Made by a program: the position numbers and the translations under genes
Assembly: GCA_009869945.1 (NCBI GenBank)
Contig: WIXG01000294.1
Coordinates: 35,729 to 99,728 of the forward strand
DNA: 64,000 nt
DNA from: Mesaphorura yosii
Lineage: Eukaryota > Arthropoda > Collembola > Poduromorpha > Tullbergiidae
Reading direction: 5' to 3'
Part shown: piece after piece, positions 1 to 11,108 of the stretch
Layout of the letters: each line of letters begins with the position of its first letter
How positions within the stretch are numbered: position 1 is the first letter of the stretch
The notes under the pieces: generated by a model
The model's database searches: none
What the model was told of the DNA's origin: nothing
The model's input: only the letters and a program-made list of their open reading frames with translations

Positions 1-3000
1 TCTTTGCTAACTACACTGAACACTGCGGCTGCTGCAAGATCACCAACAGAACTGAATAAGATAACCCATATTTTGATTCTTTTTAAAGAACGCAGCGTGC
101 CGTCCAATGCAATGCGATGCACAAGAGTAATATGAGTAATTCTTTCACACCAAATCAACACAGGTTACACGACCAACTTCAATTGCTCATTCTTAAAGAG
201 CCGCACGAGTAATCAATGAAGAAATTATGTCACCGACTCAAAGAGCACACGGCGCGGCGCGGTCGCAGTCTGAAACTGCTACTGAATGAGAAGCACCTAC
301 GACTCTACTCTACGACTGACTACGTTTAAGTTCAGACTTTAAATGGGTTCAGAGGTCTTGGTCTTGGTTTACGTAATTTAACGCAGCACAGTGGCGACTG
401 CTGACTGGTGACTCAACTCAGAGCAAGATTCAAGAATTACGTAGTTTCCTCGCGTTTGTAGCATCATAACTTTAATTGGCCCGGCCGTCTTGATCATGTC
501 TCATGTGGTGGCGTACGTTAGACGATGACTCATGTCATGCCATATTTGATGCGTTTGTAGTGTTTGCGCTGCATTACAAGTATTTGATAAGTAAACATTC
601 ATGCCACAAGCGCAAACTACTTTCAACTGCCATTTTTGCATTGTATTTGTGTGCTTTGTGTACAAGTTCAAGTAACCCGTAACTGAGAGTGTCACGCCAG
701 GGCCAAATAATCAGGCAATAACCTTTGCTATCTATTTTATATAAGCTCTAAACGCAATTCCGCAATTCGGGAGAGCAAACCGTTGCAGTTGCTACTATTT
801 TTATGCTTAACCCGGGTCGTGATTCGATCGATTGGGATTTGGGAATATGCGAATGTTCTCGAATGTCGAAATTTCACATTATGCAGGTGAATCAAAATGT
901 GGGCCCGGCACGCGTCCCAATCACGTAATGAGTTATATTGAACCAAAGTAGTAATCGATAATGCTATTGCGGTCGCGTCAGGTGTCGATAAATAATCAAG
1001 CAGAGATTCAAGAACTTACGAGGTGTTCGTGATAGGCTCGTCCAGTTTTCCATTCAATCAAGAGTTTTTGAACGGGGAATTAATCTTGTGGCCATCAACG
1101 TCTGCATTAATCTCACGTCGAGGAACGTCACTCGAAACCAGCGAGACTCTTTGAAACTCGATTCCAATTCCAATTTCAATTTCAATTACAGATCAGAGGA
1201 AGATTTCGTTCCGAAGTTTCGAGGAGTGGAGGGAGTAGATTTGAACGGTCACATCGCTTATCTTCTTCTACTTTCGTGTCCAACAGGGTTCAGATGAATG
1301 AAAGCCTGTGTGTGGACAATGAAAACCTGCGATTAGCTACAGCTTGGAGACCAGAATAGAGGTTTATCGTTTTATGTCAACAATAACAATCGAATTCTAT
1401 TGAAAAGGACCGCTGAAGTAATTCATGCGCGCTTGGACTTGCCTGTAATCTGACATAACCTCATGACCCAACCATTCTCGATCGTATGTACTTCAGGGAA
1501 GCAAAGGTCTTGCGCATTAAGCTTATCACAACGTATTAGTCAATGATGACTCCACGCACCACCACTCCGTTGACGCCTTTTGAAGTATCTTTGACACACA
1601 CTCAAACTATTGCTTACAATTCCAATAAGCAGAGCTAGCTAATGGTCCAGAATGCACGCACTTGGCTATGGTACGAAGATGCGACTGTCCGTTGTATGGA
1701 ATCACAATAATTTCATAACTGCAATAATTTATAATTATTAATAAATATTCTTGACTGATGAGTCTCTGTGGGCGAAATTGTGCACAATGCACGTTAACGT
1801 ACAAATCTCGTCTCCGTTCTCGTCTTGCTAGACTGGCCCAACTTCCCTGCAGCCACTATGAGTGCAAGTGTACCGAGCCAAGTAAAGTGCCAAGGTAGAA
1901 CTCCTACTTCAACTCACGTTTCATGTGCTGCAGAAAATGAAGTGAGAACGGGCTGCGTTCCACTGCCACTGCCTCCACTGCTTAACCTGACTAGACTAGT
2001 GAAATGGCACACGACCGCTGAGAACGCATTGGAGGGTTTAAGCGGGCGTGGATTCGCAAAGCTCACAGCAAGAAGCGTGCTTTCAACCAGATTCATGCAT
2101 GGCAAAAGGTAAAATCGGCTCCTGGGTGCCTACACTGTTGCGAAATGCGAAATGGATCTGTGCACAGTGGGAGAAGGAGAACTGGATTAACTGGAAGGGC
2201 AAGAAATTCGCATTCACAATATGAGCGTGCACAAGTGTTTTATTATACTGGAAAAGCGTCACCTTCGTATTCTTTTCAGCGCAATTATGAAAATACACGT
2301 CATTACACAGCGTAATTGCATTAGTATCCAATTGGCACTGGCACAAAGCCTTGCTGTTGCTTTTGTTCTTACATCATTGCCTTATGGCTTTTGTGTTCCC
2401 AGCACTCCAGCGACGCGACTCAGAATTAGGCCAGAAAAAATTCGAATAGCGATGCTGTACAATGTGCGAATTCCATTGGAAATGAGCAAAAACGCGGAGC
2501 GAGAACGCTGTTGAGCTGAGACGGCTGAGAGTTGGCAAGAGATTTGGATTTTGCACTGCGGAACGTAAGACCCAAGTCATTTATGATTCATGATCCAGGC
2601 TCACAGTTTCACAATTTCGCGGCGGCGCTGAGCAGTTTCCGTTGTTCGTTGTTTTTGCGCTACGCTTGCTTACAGAGATCAATGAGCTGAGCTGCGTACA
2701 TGCTGAAAATTAATGAGTCATTAATAAATTAATATTTTGCAAAGACGAAGAGGAAGACCACAAACGACGCAACACGGAGTACGCAGCACAGCTTCTCGAA
2801 TGTTTCGCAATCCAATTGTATTGCCGTATATGTCTCGTTCTTATCAGGAATATTCTGCTTTGCCATTATCTTTACCGTTATGGGTTAAAAGAAACGTAAT
2901 TTTGCATCGCCTTCGTCTTCTTCATTCATTCAACCGTCGTCGCATAGTTTTTTAACACGCACGCACGTGTACACTTCAAAATGTGACCCATTAAACTTTC

Positions 3001-4067
3001 TCATGCAGCAGCCAGCCACGCTACGACTACACTACGTAAAAAAAAACAGCAAAAGCCACGCATAACTGGCAAGCTTGCATTACGCGTACACAAGTCAAGA
3101 GTTTTCATTTCCTGGCCTAGCCGGCTAAGATCCCAGCAACAACAACGTGTTTGGTGCACCTGTACTTTATAGACAAGACCACAAGAGAAATGCACCTACC
3201 TATGTCTAATGGCTAAGTATGAAATTAAGCTAAAGAAACTAGTTGCAATTGCCATTAACTTTACTGTACGCCGTAATACTTCTAATAGCACCAAACCAAC
3301 GTGAAAATCTAGCTTGGTGTGATATGTTTGTAATGCGTAGAAATTGCAAAGACGTCAACGGCACGATGGCACGGCGAAGAAACGGAAGAATAAAATGTTT
3401 ACGCTTGACGAAGCGGTTCGACAAGCGATAGATACGCGACGGCGACGATGTTGATGGCCCATTTACTAATTGTTATTGTACGTCCTTCTCCTTCTGGTGT
3501 ACTACACAAGTATCATTAATACTGCTTTCAATGATGACCTCACACGTGAAAGATAAAGTGTTACTTTGTGACTTTGACTGCGGCTTTTGCGTAGTTGCGC
3601 TGGAGCTAAGATGCGCTTGAGCCTAGAGACGGTCTAAATGAGATGTCTCAAGTACTCATAATGTTGATAATAACAATTTTATGACATGATTAGTCGTCCT
3701 CCACAGAAATCAGAAATGATGTCATTGTTTCTCGTAGAACAAGTTTCAAGTTTGACTCGAAACCGAGCGCAAAGAATTTATATACTAGTAAATCATTCGA
3801 ATCATTGCAATTTGGAAATGCTGCTGAATAAATAAGGCAGTTAATTTTGCAATAACTTTTAAAACAGTTCCTCGAAGGCCAAGACAAATGTTGCAGGCAG
3901 CTATTATTAGCTTGTTGGGTCAAATGGCACTTGCCACGAATTTTGTTCTGTCAGATCGATCAAAAGATCCAGTGATTATGACTGATGAAGAATCGGTTTC
4001 GATCGGTGATGCATCTGAGTTCCACAATGAGCAATTTATTAAATAACAATACAAAAGGAAAGGAAGA
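1..4067. other. left-edge region without a supported gene
   Basis: I find no ORF here with recognisable protein character and no chain of phase-compatible exons. Short open frames on both strands look like chance. A small run of repeated TTCCAAT/TTTCAAT hexamer-like units lies near 1163-1190. The last bases carry the probable poly(A) signal of the transporter gene that follows on the minus strand. The region could hold distant exons or UTRs of a gene beyond the left edge, which cannot be judged here. Confidence 0.5.
4035..4040 (-). terminator. poly(A) signal AATAAA of the transporter gene
   Basis: AATAAA on the minus strand, about 28 bases after the stop codon of the SLC16-like gene. This would give a very short 3' UTR. 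Confidence 0.5.
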
Positions 4068-6508
4068 TCAGCCGTTGGTGACAGGGATCGTGTTTATTTC
4101 TAGCTTTAGATTAATTCCAGAGAGATGTGGCAGTATTTTTACCAAAGACGTCCGCTTGTCAGTATTGGTCAGTTTGGCCAGGTGATGAAGGCTCTGAAGC
4201 TGCGGGTGGGATGGAGTCGCTTGCAGGGAATGTGGATGTACTGGAAAAATATTGAAGATAGAATGGAGGAATGTGTGAAGACTTGAAGATATGACATTTG
4301 AAGTATGAGGAAGTGGAACATACAGCCCGCCAGGTGTGCAAGTGCAGCATCCTGGAATGCAGCCAATCTGTGAGCAGATTGGGCAGTCTGTGACGTACGA
4401 TGTTGTACTTATCAAGTCATTTCTTCCCAAATACGGGTTTGTACAATTTCTGCTGCGCCCGCGCGTACTTCCATATGAGTACGAGTCGTACTTCGAGCGA
4501 AACGATTGGTCGCCGGAATCGGTAAAGACTGTGCGGCCATAGAAAGATCTACTCCTGCTTCGTCCCCCGGAATCCCGTGACCCATGGTCGGATTGTCCAT
4601 GAATTTTCCAAATGGAAGCTGCCCTTTTCTTTGATTTGCAATATTTTGGATCGCGGACATCCGGCTCTTCATTTGGAAGCAGACAGGCAAGGATGGCTGC
4701 AAGAATTTGCCCTGCTCCAAGCGTGCCTAAGCCCAGAGCGTGTTTTCTTGTGGAAATCCTGTGGAGTAAAAAAAGTGTAAGCGCATCTTGTCAGATTAAT
4801 GCAAGAATATCTTGACTTACCAAACCGACAGTACCACTGCAGTCCCAATAATGATTCCAAACCCACTGAAGAGTATGACGTACACCCAAGAAGAAGCTAT
4901 CCATTTTCTCGGAATTGTCTGCAATGTCACTCTGTGAAGAATAAGCGACCTGTGAAGGAGGGCCCAAATCTAGCATTTATATAAATCCGTACCTTGGAAT
5001 GACACTGATTAATATTCCCTCCAGGAATCCACACGTGCCACCCCACATTATGACCCATCCCGTAGTGTCAGCCCAAGAGAAGCTCAGATACGTTATTCCA
5101 GAGCCTAGAGCAATGCAATTTTAATATAGCAGACTCATCATTGCTTTAATATGACTTGTTTCAAGTGATTAAGCGCATACCGATTAAACAAAGTTGCAAC
5201 ATGATTCTATTGAACTTAAATCGGTGGTCGCAAAACACCATGAGCAGAACGCGGCCAATCACCGACCCGGCACAGAAAGCGAACATCAATATGGCTGGAG
5301 GATCCGGTGAGTTGCCATTGAATGCGCCGAAAAAGAGAAGAAACATGTACGGGACAAACAGAGTGAGGAAGGCGAAGAATGTGATACAACCCCAAAGCAG
5401 GAAGGAAAGGTCGCTCAAGATTGACACGTCGATCATGGCCACACAGATGCCTGAAATTGTGCAAATTGCCCATTATTCACTTGTGCTACTCCGAATGTAT
5501 AAAATAGTGCATCGTACATGATTTTGGCTCCGGCTGTGCGGGCACAGTCGGAATACACTGGCGACTGGTCGCCCTGCCCATGCATTGCTGCAATTTCTTT
5601 TTGCTGGGCAGCTTCCTTCTTCGAGACACCATTGCTTTTCTCTTTGCGACTCGCGCTGGGAATGCAAATGTCGCCAGAAGGGAAGACAGAACGACAGCTC
5701 CAAGTATCATCATAGCCCACTGATAAGTATTTTTCTCCTGCATAGGCAAAAGCAAAGTTAATCGGCATTTATAATCTACGGTTTGGCCTGCTCGTTCGCC
5801 GCCGAGTGACTTACTATGTATGTGAAAATCAGTGTCAACACTCCGTAAACACCAGCGGTGCCTGCTGGTGAGCTGAATGATAGCAAAATGAGGGCGAAAA
5901 GAATGTTCCTGCGAAACCGACCCCTACAAAATGCACATTGCTTTATATTAATTCCATTGCTGAGGCTCTTCCAGTCAAGAGTGGACTTACGCAATCGCAG
6001 TTAATGCCGCCGTGTACGCGAATGACCCTCCAAACGGTATCAGCGCCAGGTGCGCAATGTAAAACACTGCAACGTGTATTTTCAGTGTGAGCAGCACAAT
6101 TCCAGCGAAGAATAGGATAATTCCGAGAATGCATGTGATTCGGTAACCCATGCATCGTACCAGAACACCGGACAATGGAGTCAACTGACGACGGGTGGGA
6201 AATAATTAGTCAAGAGCCCACGTGCGGATTTCAGAACTCAGAAAATGACTTACGATGACTAAAAGCCCGTATGACCCAGCCCCCGTCATTACGCACTCGA
6301 CTATTCCAAGCTTGTAAATGTACACGTGACTGGGAATGAACACGGCGTAGCTTTGCATTATCCCAAGTATCGTTCCAATGATGAAGATCGACGCGAGGAC
6401 AGCGACCCAATCCTTTGGGCTGTCGAAGTTTCTCATTTGCTTCACGTTAGGTCGCGCTATTTGGGCCTGAATTTCTCGTATAGACTTTTCACAAAGCGTG
6501 TGCTTCAT
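4068..6508 (-). CDS. SLC16-like (monocarboxylate transporter family) MFS transporter, 8 exons
   Basis: Predicted plasma-membrane major facilitator carrier of about 653 residues. Exons in reading order are 6508-6254, 6184-5991, 5923-5815, 5737-5518, 5450-5181, 5104-4993, 4931-4821 and 4758-4068; all borders are GT-AG and all codon phases agree. The first helix starts after a DSPKDW stretch near residue 30, in the position of the DGGWGW-type motif of monocarboxylate transporters. Six hydrophobic segments are followed by a basic cytoplasmic loop (KRKAMVSRRRK, end of exon 4), then a second half with helices such as FLLWGCITFFAFLTLFV. A long Ser/Cys-rich C-tail of about 190 residues ends at 4068. 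Membership of the MFS is clear from helix pattern and the central basic loop; SLC16 assignment rests on the helix-1 region and overall layout and is less certain. The substrate cannot be told. The ATG at 6508 follows a possible 3' splice site, so an upstream 5' UTR exon is possible. Confidence 0.75.
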
Positions 6509-7676
6509 TTTCCTCCACTAAGCAAAAGACATCACTGCAATAGATTATTGTTCCGAGCACATTTCGCTTTTCGCAATGATTTAAACAGTTGATTCATATT
6601 CATTTCATACTCTGGCGATACCGAGAGCGCAAGGGTTCGACGCGTAGACAACGTCTTGCAAGATTCCAGCCGATCGGATGTCAATCATGCCGACTGCGCC
6701 AGGTGGGCGCGCCATGATGTGTGATGCCTTACGCTTGACAGCTACCAGTGGGAATTTTGTCTGCTCTGACGTACTCGATTGCCATAAATGAATGTTACAA
6801 AATAATTTACAAAAATCTTCATCCATTCAATTGAACTGCTGGATTTTAGAACTAAAGTGTTCATGACACAGCACAGGTTCATTATGGAGTCCATGCATTT
6901 CTGCAGCCATTGAAAAATCAAAGCGGCCAGGATTTTCAACTGCAAGCCGATTGCCACAGCTCCATATCAACATGCATCGATTCAACGGGGCAGCGGCGAG
7001 TGGCGCCAGCCGCGTATTAAATTACATGAACTCCGGGACGCGACGACAGGATTATAAGAGTTCGGACACTTGGCCACGTGATGTATTTGTCTCCAACGTT
7101 CAACATTTTATTCAATACCACAAGGTAGTCAAAAAAAGTCAATAGGTTTTAAAGAGCAATGCTCTGTAAGTAACAACCAACTACGCTAACACTACCCTGG
7201 AATTTAAAGAGCAACGTCGCTCTCAACGTTGGGTAACTACTCTAGTACAAAAACAATCAGGATTTAGAAAAGTATAGCTCTGGGCGCTGGGCATGAATAA
7301 GTCATGACTTAAAATTAATAATAATCTATGAATTCGCTAAGCACTAAGGTCCAATAATGTACAAACTACTTGCTTAGTCATTTACTCTTGTCTTACTTGC
7401 TTTTGTCATTGCCATCTCTCATCTCCTATCAATGCCTAAGGCGGAGGGGGCGGAGGCGGAGCCGTGCCTGCCTGATTCCCTTGCCTCAGGCAGGTATGCA
7501 CATGCAAGTCGTCAAGGCGTCCATTATGCAACCAATCATGAAACCACTGGGCAGGCGGTCTTGAAAATCGATTCCAGTCAACATTTCTGAGTCGGACACT
7601 GTGCCCGAGAGCAAGCCAATCCTGTTTCGAACAAGAGCACAATATTTGTTGGACGAAAGGATAATTTTGGTGGTTT
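6509..7676. other. intergenic region with two related short dyads
   Basis: It lies upstream of the transporter ATG and downstream of the chromodomain gene stop. No coding exon is supported. Two copies of a TTTAAAGAGCAA-type segment lie about 56 bases apart, and each can form a small hairpin (7153-7165 and 7208-7223). They are reported separately as a finding. Confidence 0.5.
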
Positions 7677-8828
7677 TCATTGTCTATTTTTCGGGCTCAC
7701 CTCATTTTCAAGAGACCTGGTATCGGGGCTCTGGTCACTTCCACCCCCAGCTCTTGCCACACCGCTATACTGAGCATTACGGCGAGGGGATGTGGCGACA
7801 GTGCCAGTTCCGTTGCTATTCGAAGCAACGCAGGTCACAGAGCGAGAACTTTGTCCTCGATTTCGATTTCCTGCGCCCGAATGGTCTGAAATCTTCTTGC
7901 TTCGGCCTCGTGGTGTGCTTTCCAGGCTAGTGAGGAACTTCGACTTGGGATAGATTTCGGCACGTCTTGTACGCGTTAGCACACACGGATGTTCAATGTA
8001 TATGCTTGTGTATTCTTTCACACTCCTGCTCCCGGCTGCAGATTCCGCAGGTGGAGACGTCGGCTTTATCTGCTGGGATCCTCCACATTTATTTGAATCA
8101 TTGTTCCGCTTGCGGTTGTTGATGACACCTTCTCCAGCCCTTTTTCTGCGGAGATCGTTCTTTGCCTGTGGATTTGCGAGTGTGTCAGGATTTTCACACT
8201 CTGAACAACCACATCTTGTTCGTGAGCGACTTCGTTGACCTTGGCCCTTGTTTTGCGTGGCCATCCGAGTCACTGCTTGCGAATTATAATTCCACGCCCT
8301 TGTGGAAGCTGATTTTCTTTGCTTTGGCGGGGATTTTTTTGGATCAGATTTTCTAGATTTTTCGTTTACACCCTTCGCGTGATTCTCCTGCTTCTTTTTC
8401 TTAGCCTCCCAATATTTTTCAACAACGTTCCTCCTTATCAGCTTTCTTGGATTCTGGCTGAAGTAGGCATCAACGACTTCCTGTGCGTGAGTCACATTTT
8501 CCGTTGGTTCCCAACTATTGTAGTGGCTAGGATAAAACCAATCTTTAGTGCAGTGCCATCGGCAGTCGAGCAATGAAATTCCAGCAGACTAGACACAGCC
8601 ATTCCGTTCTTACCTGGACCAACCCCACCATTTTATGAGAAACCAATCTTTCTTAGATTTATTGACGTAGTAGTCCACAATTTTTTCGACACAGTATTCA
8701 ACATCATCATCCACCACAACCTTCCCAACTTCTATGTGCGCATCGATCGACTCTCCGGCTGGAACCTCTTCAAACGTATTCTCGTCGTCGCTCAATAAAC
8801 TCATCATGAAATGACTTGAATGATGCAA
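7677..8828 (-). CDS. single-chromodomain protein with long basic Ser/Arg-rich tail, 2 exons
   Basis: Probable nuclear chromatin reader of about 354 residues. Exon 1 is 8828-8614 and exon 2 is 8526-7677, with an 87-base intron. After an acidic N-terminus (SDDENTFEEVP, DDDVEY), a chromodomain spans roughly residues 44-100. It shows the first beta strand EYCVEKIVDYY, the core FLIKWWGW and the C-terminal NSWEPTENV followed by the helix that ends in DAYF. The intron splits the domain just after the WWGW core. Aromatic residues at the usual methyl-lysine cage positions (Tyr in EYCVEK, Trp in KWWGW) are present, so binding of a methylated lysine is expected but not shown. The rest is low-complexity, rich in Lys, Arg, Ser and Asn, with no chromoshadow domain visible, which argues against a canonical HP1. 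Start: the ATG at 8828 is taken; in-frame ATGs 7 and 8 codons later are equally possible. The gene is divergent from TIPRL. Confidence 0.8.
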
Positions 8829-9520
8829 GTGCCGCAGCTATAGAACGTGGAGGGTCACAATCACAGCCATTGATACCTGCTTACTGCTTCGTGGCGATGG
8901 ATGAGTAATGACGAATTGTCCGATTCGAAGATGAATTAGTTAACGAATTGAGAATTCTTCAATGGACTCTCATGTCGCAAAACAAGAGCACGCAGGCACC
9001 GCAAATACGCACTGACGCACTTATTAATCAAGATTTTTTGTTTGCCAGGAAGGCAAGTCAAGTTAGTTAGTTCCCTTGAAATTTTTTACAGTTATTCCCC
9101 ATTCTACAAGAGAGTTGGAGACGCAATTAGCTCTGACGACCAGAAAGGCATGGCATGGGGAACGATGGCGAACCAGACGCCGAGGCAATTCTTGGCGAGG
9201 CTCAATACTCGAGACATGCTAAACAACACATGTACGTGTACTCATTCGGTGAACAATGCCAAAGCCTCGAGGTAGAGTTGGTCTCAATCTTCTCGCGGGA
9301 TGCACGTCGTTTTGATTGCGGTGAATACAGTAAAATAGGAAACAAGGTAAGGTGTGTGGTTGATTTTCTTTATAGGGGTCTTAAACGCCTGAAAGGAAAG
9401 CTACGAGAGTTGACATTGGTTTTAAATCATTTTTTTGGCTGGTAAGTTTTTGGCAAATCGGTGCCTGGTGCCTTTAGATTTAGACTTGTAATTAAATCCT
9501 TTCCTGAAAGGGAGGTCGCG
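8829..9520. other. divergent promoter region between the chromodomain gene and TIPRL
   Basis: About 690 bases separate the two start codons. Open frames on the plus strand here do not resemble protein and are probably TIPRL 5' UTR or a 5' intron: a GTAAGT at 9441 and a pyrimidine-rich AG near 9475 would fit a leader intron. I see no clear TATA box. Confidence 0.4.
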
Positions 9521-10846
9521 ATGAAGAAGCAAGAAGGTCTCATGCCGACCACAGCAAGTGCGTCGGATCCGCTCGCTGGAATGCGGGCGAGGCGAATTGA
9601 GGAAGAATCCTTCGACTTCAACGGGTGGAAAATCGTCGTGCGAAAAAGCCCCATCCTCCCCTCAGTGTGTTACTGTGAATCAAAGAGGGATGCAGTGCAA
9701 GCTTATGAAGGAAACGGAGCTGATTCAAAACCCTTGTCAGCGTCGACGGCCCCAAGCGTGTGTCAATTTTGCAGGTAAATCCTTCCAAGCCAAATTGGTG
9801 CATTGATTATTGCTGAAAAATGATGATTTTCCTTGCGCTAGCTTGTGCACGGGACAATTTATTTTGTACGTGCACAATGAGCTACAATGAATGGCTAAAC
9901 AACCTGATTGCTTAATTAACTTCTCCTCAAACTACCCGAACTTTTACCCACAGTCTCATTGATGGATTTTTGTGTCACTCCCAGGTTCACAAACGAGCTG
10001 CAGCTAAAGCACTTGCCTGAAATGGTTTTCCCCGACAATGTACTAAGGCTAGTTTACGAGCAATCAGGATTTACGTTAGAATTCAATACATTTGACGCCC
10101 TGAAACTAATCAACACGACCACATCGTCTTCCGTCGTAGTTGCTTGCTCAGACAGCTGGAAGTCATCCAAGTAAGTCTAACAACTCAAATCAATACAGAA
10201 ACATTTTTTAGAGAGCAAACTGTGGAATTGATGTATAGTTTGGAAAACTATAGGATGGAATCTGGCTTGCCGACCAATGAAGTGTTAGAGCCCTTTGACT
10301 GGACATACTCCACGGACTACAAGGGGACAGTTAGGCTTGGGAATAGTGAAGATGGACCTCGAATTACAACTGACCCAACCATGATGCTAGATTTGGAAAA
10401 GTTAAAACAGCGAGAGAACATCCTGTTCTATCAAGAGTTACAGCTTTACGAGGACGAGCTGCATGACAATGGCGTCTCCAATTTGTCCGCCAAAATTGTA
10501 AGATAGCGAACGATTTTTCGGAATTCGAATTATACCGATGCCTCGCTTCAACTCTTTCTGATAATCTGGTCCAATTTTTCAGCGCGTGATGCCGTCGGGC
10601 TTCCTGGTCTTGCTCCGGTTCTTTTTACGAGTTGATCAAGTCCTTGTGAAGATTTGTGATACCAGAATTCATTACGAGTCCGATAACAAGTACTTTCTTC
10701 GACAGTTCCAAGTTCGAGAGCAAAATTATTCCGCCTTACAACACCTGCCGCCTCAAATCTTCACGGATCCAAATGCTTTATACAGCCACCTTCCACTGTC
10801 CTCCGATGTAACTGAGAAAATCTTCATCGACTCAAGCCCTAGTTAG
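9521..10846 (+). CDS. Tiprl: TIP41-like protein (TIPRL), PP2A-family phosphatase regulator, 4 exons
   Basis: TIPRL/Tip41 binds catalytic subunits of PP2A, PP4 and PP6 in the cytosol and affects their assembly and TOR-linked signalling. Exons are 9521-9774, 9985-10170, 10212-10497 and 10583-10846; phases agree and the product is about 329 residues. Conserved blocks are visible in order: FNGWKIVVRKSPIL near residue 33, a cysteine-containing insert (YCES, CQFC) of the type seen in insect members, LPEMVFPDNVLRL, FDALKLI, VVVACSDSW, FDWTYSTDYKGT, EDELHDNGVS and RVMPSGFLVLLRFFLRVD. The intron between exons 2 and 3 is only 41 bases, unusually short even here, but the phase and the conserved frame support it. 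The start is the ATG at 9521; an internal ATG at 9542 is an alternative. The stop codon lies 262 bases from that of the convergent lap gene. Confidence 0.93.
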
Positions 10847-10936
10847 TTGAATTTTAGATAAGGTGCTTAAATGCAGTTATAGTTAGATATTTTACAGCAG
10901 CATGTTTATGGTTTCTGGCATCATGTAATCACGTCA

Positions 10937-10942
10937 TTTATT
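10937..10942 (-). terminator. candidate poly(A) signal of lap (minus strand AATAAA)
   Basis: AATAAA on the minus strand about 167 bases past the lap stop codon, and only about 90 bases past the TIPRL stop on the other strand. If used, the lap 3' UTR overlaps the TIPRL 3' UTR. Confidence 0.4.
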
Positions 10943-11088
10943 TATCAGAATAATACATCATTATTGTAGTGTACTCATTATCTTTCCGTTTACATATCGT
11001 TTTACAATTGTCATCATGCTTCTTTGCAGGAGGCTCTATTATCTAATTCTATTTAGCTATGTAGCAGAATAATAATTTAACTGTTTTG

Positions 11089-11094
11089 AATAAA
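11089..11094 (+). terminator. candidate poly(A) signal of TIPRL
   Basis: AATAAA on the plus strand 243 bases after the TIPRL stop and just short of the lap stop codon at 11109. Together with the lap signal it predicts overlapping convergent 3' UTRs. Confidence 0.45.
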
Positions 11095-11108
11095 TATTTT
11101 GTAGTGAT

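Noticed and set aside
5433-5768. Apparent frameshift in transporter exon 4, where another frame looks protein-like
   Set aside because: A 67-base GT-AG intron (5451-5517) joins the frames exactly in phase, so no frameshift is needed.
9155-9445. 96-residue plus-strand frame upstream of TIPRL
   Set aside because: It does not resemble the TIPRL N-terminus or any known protein and is better explained as leader sequence.
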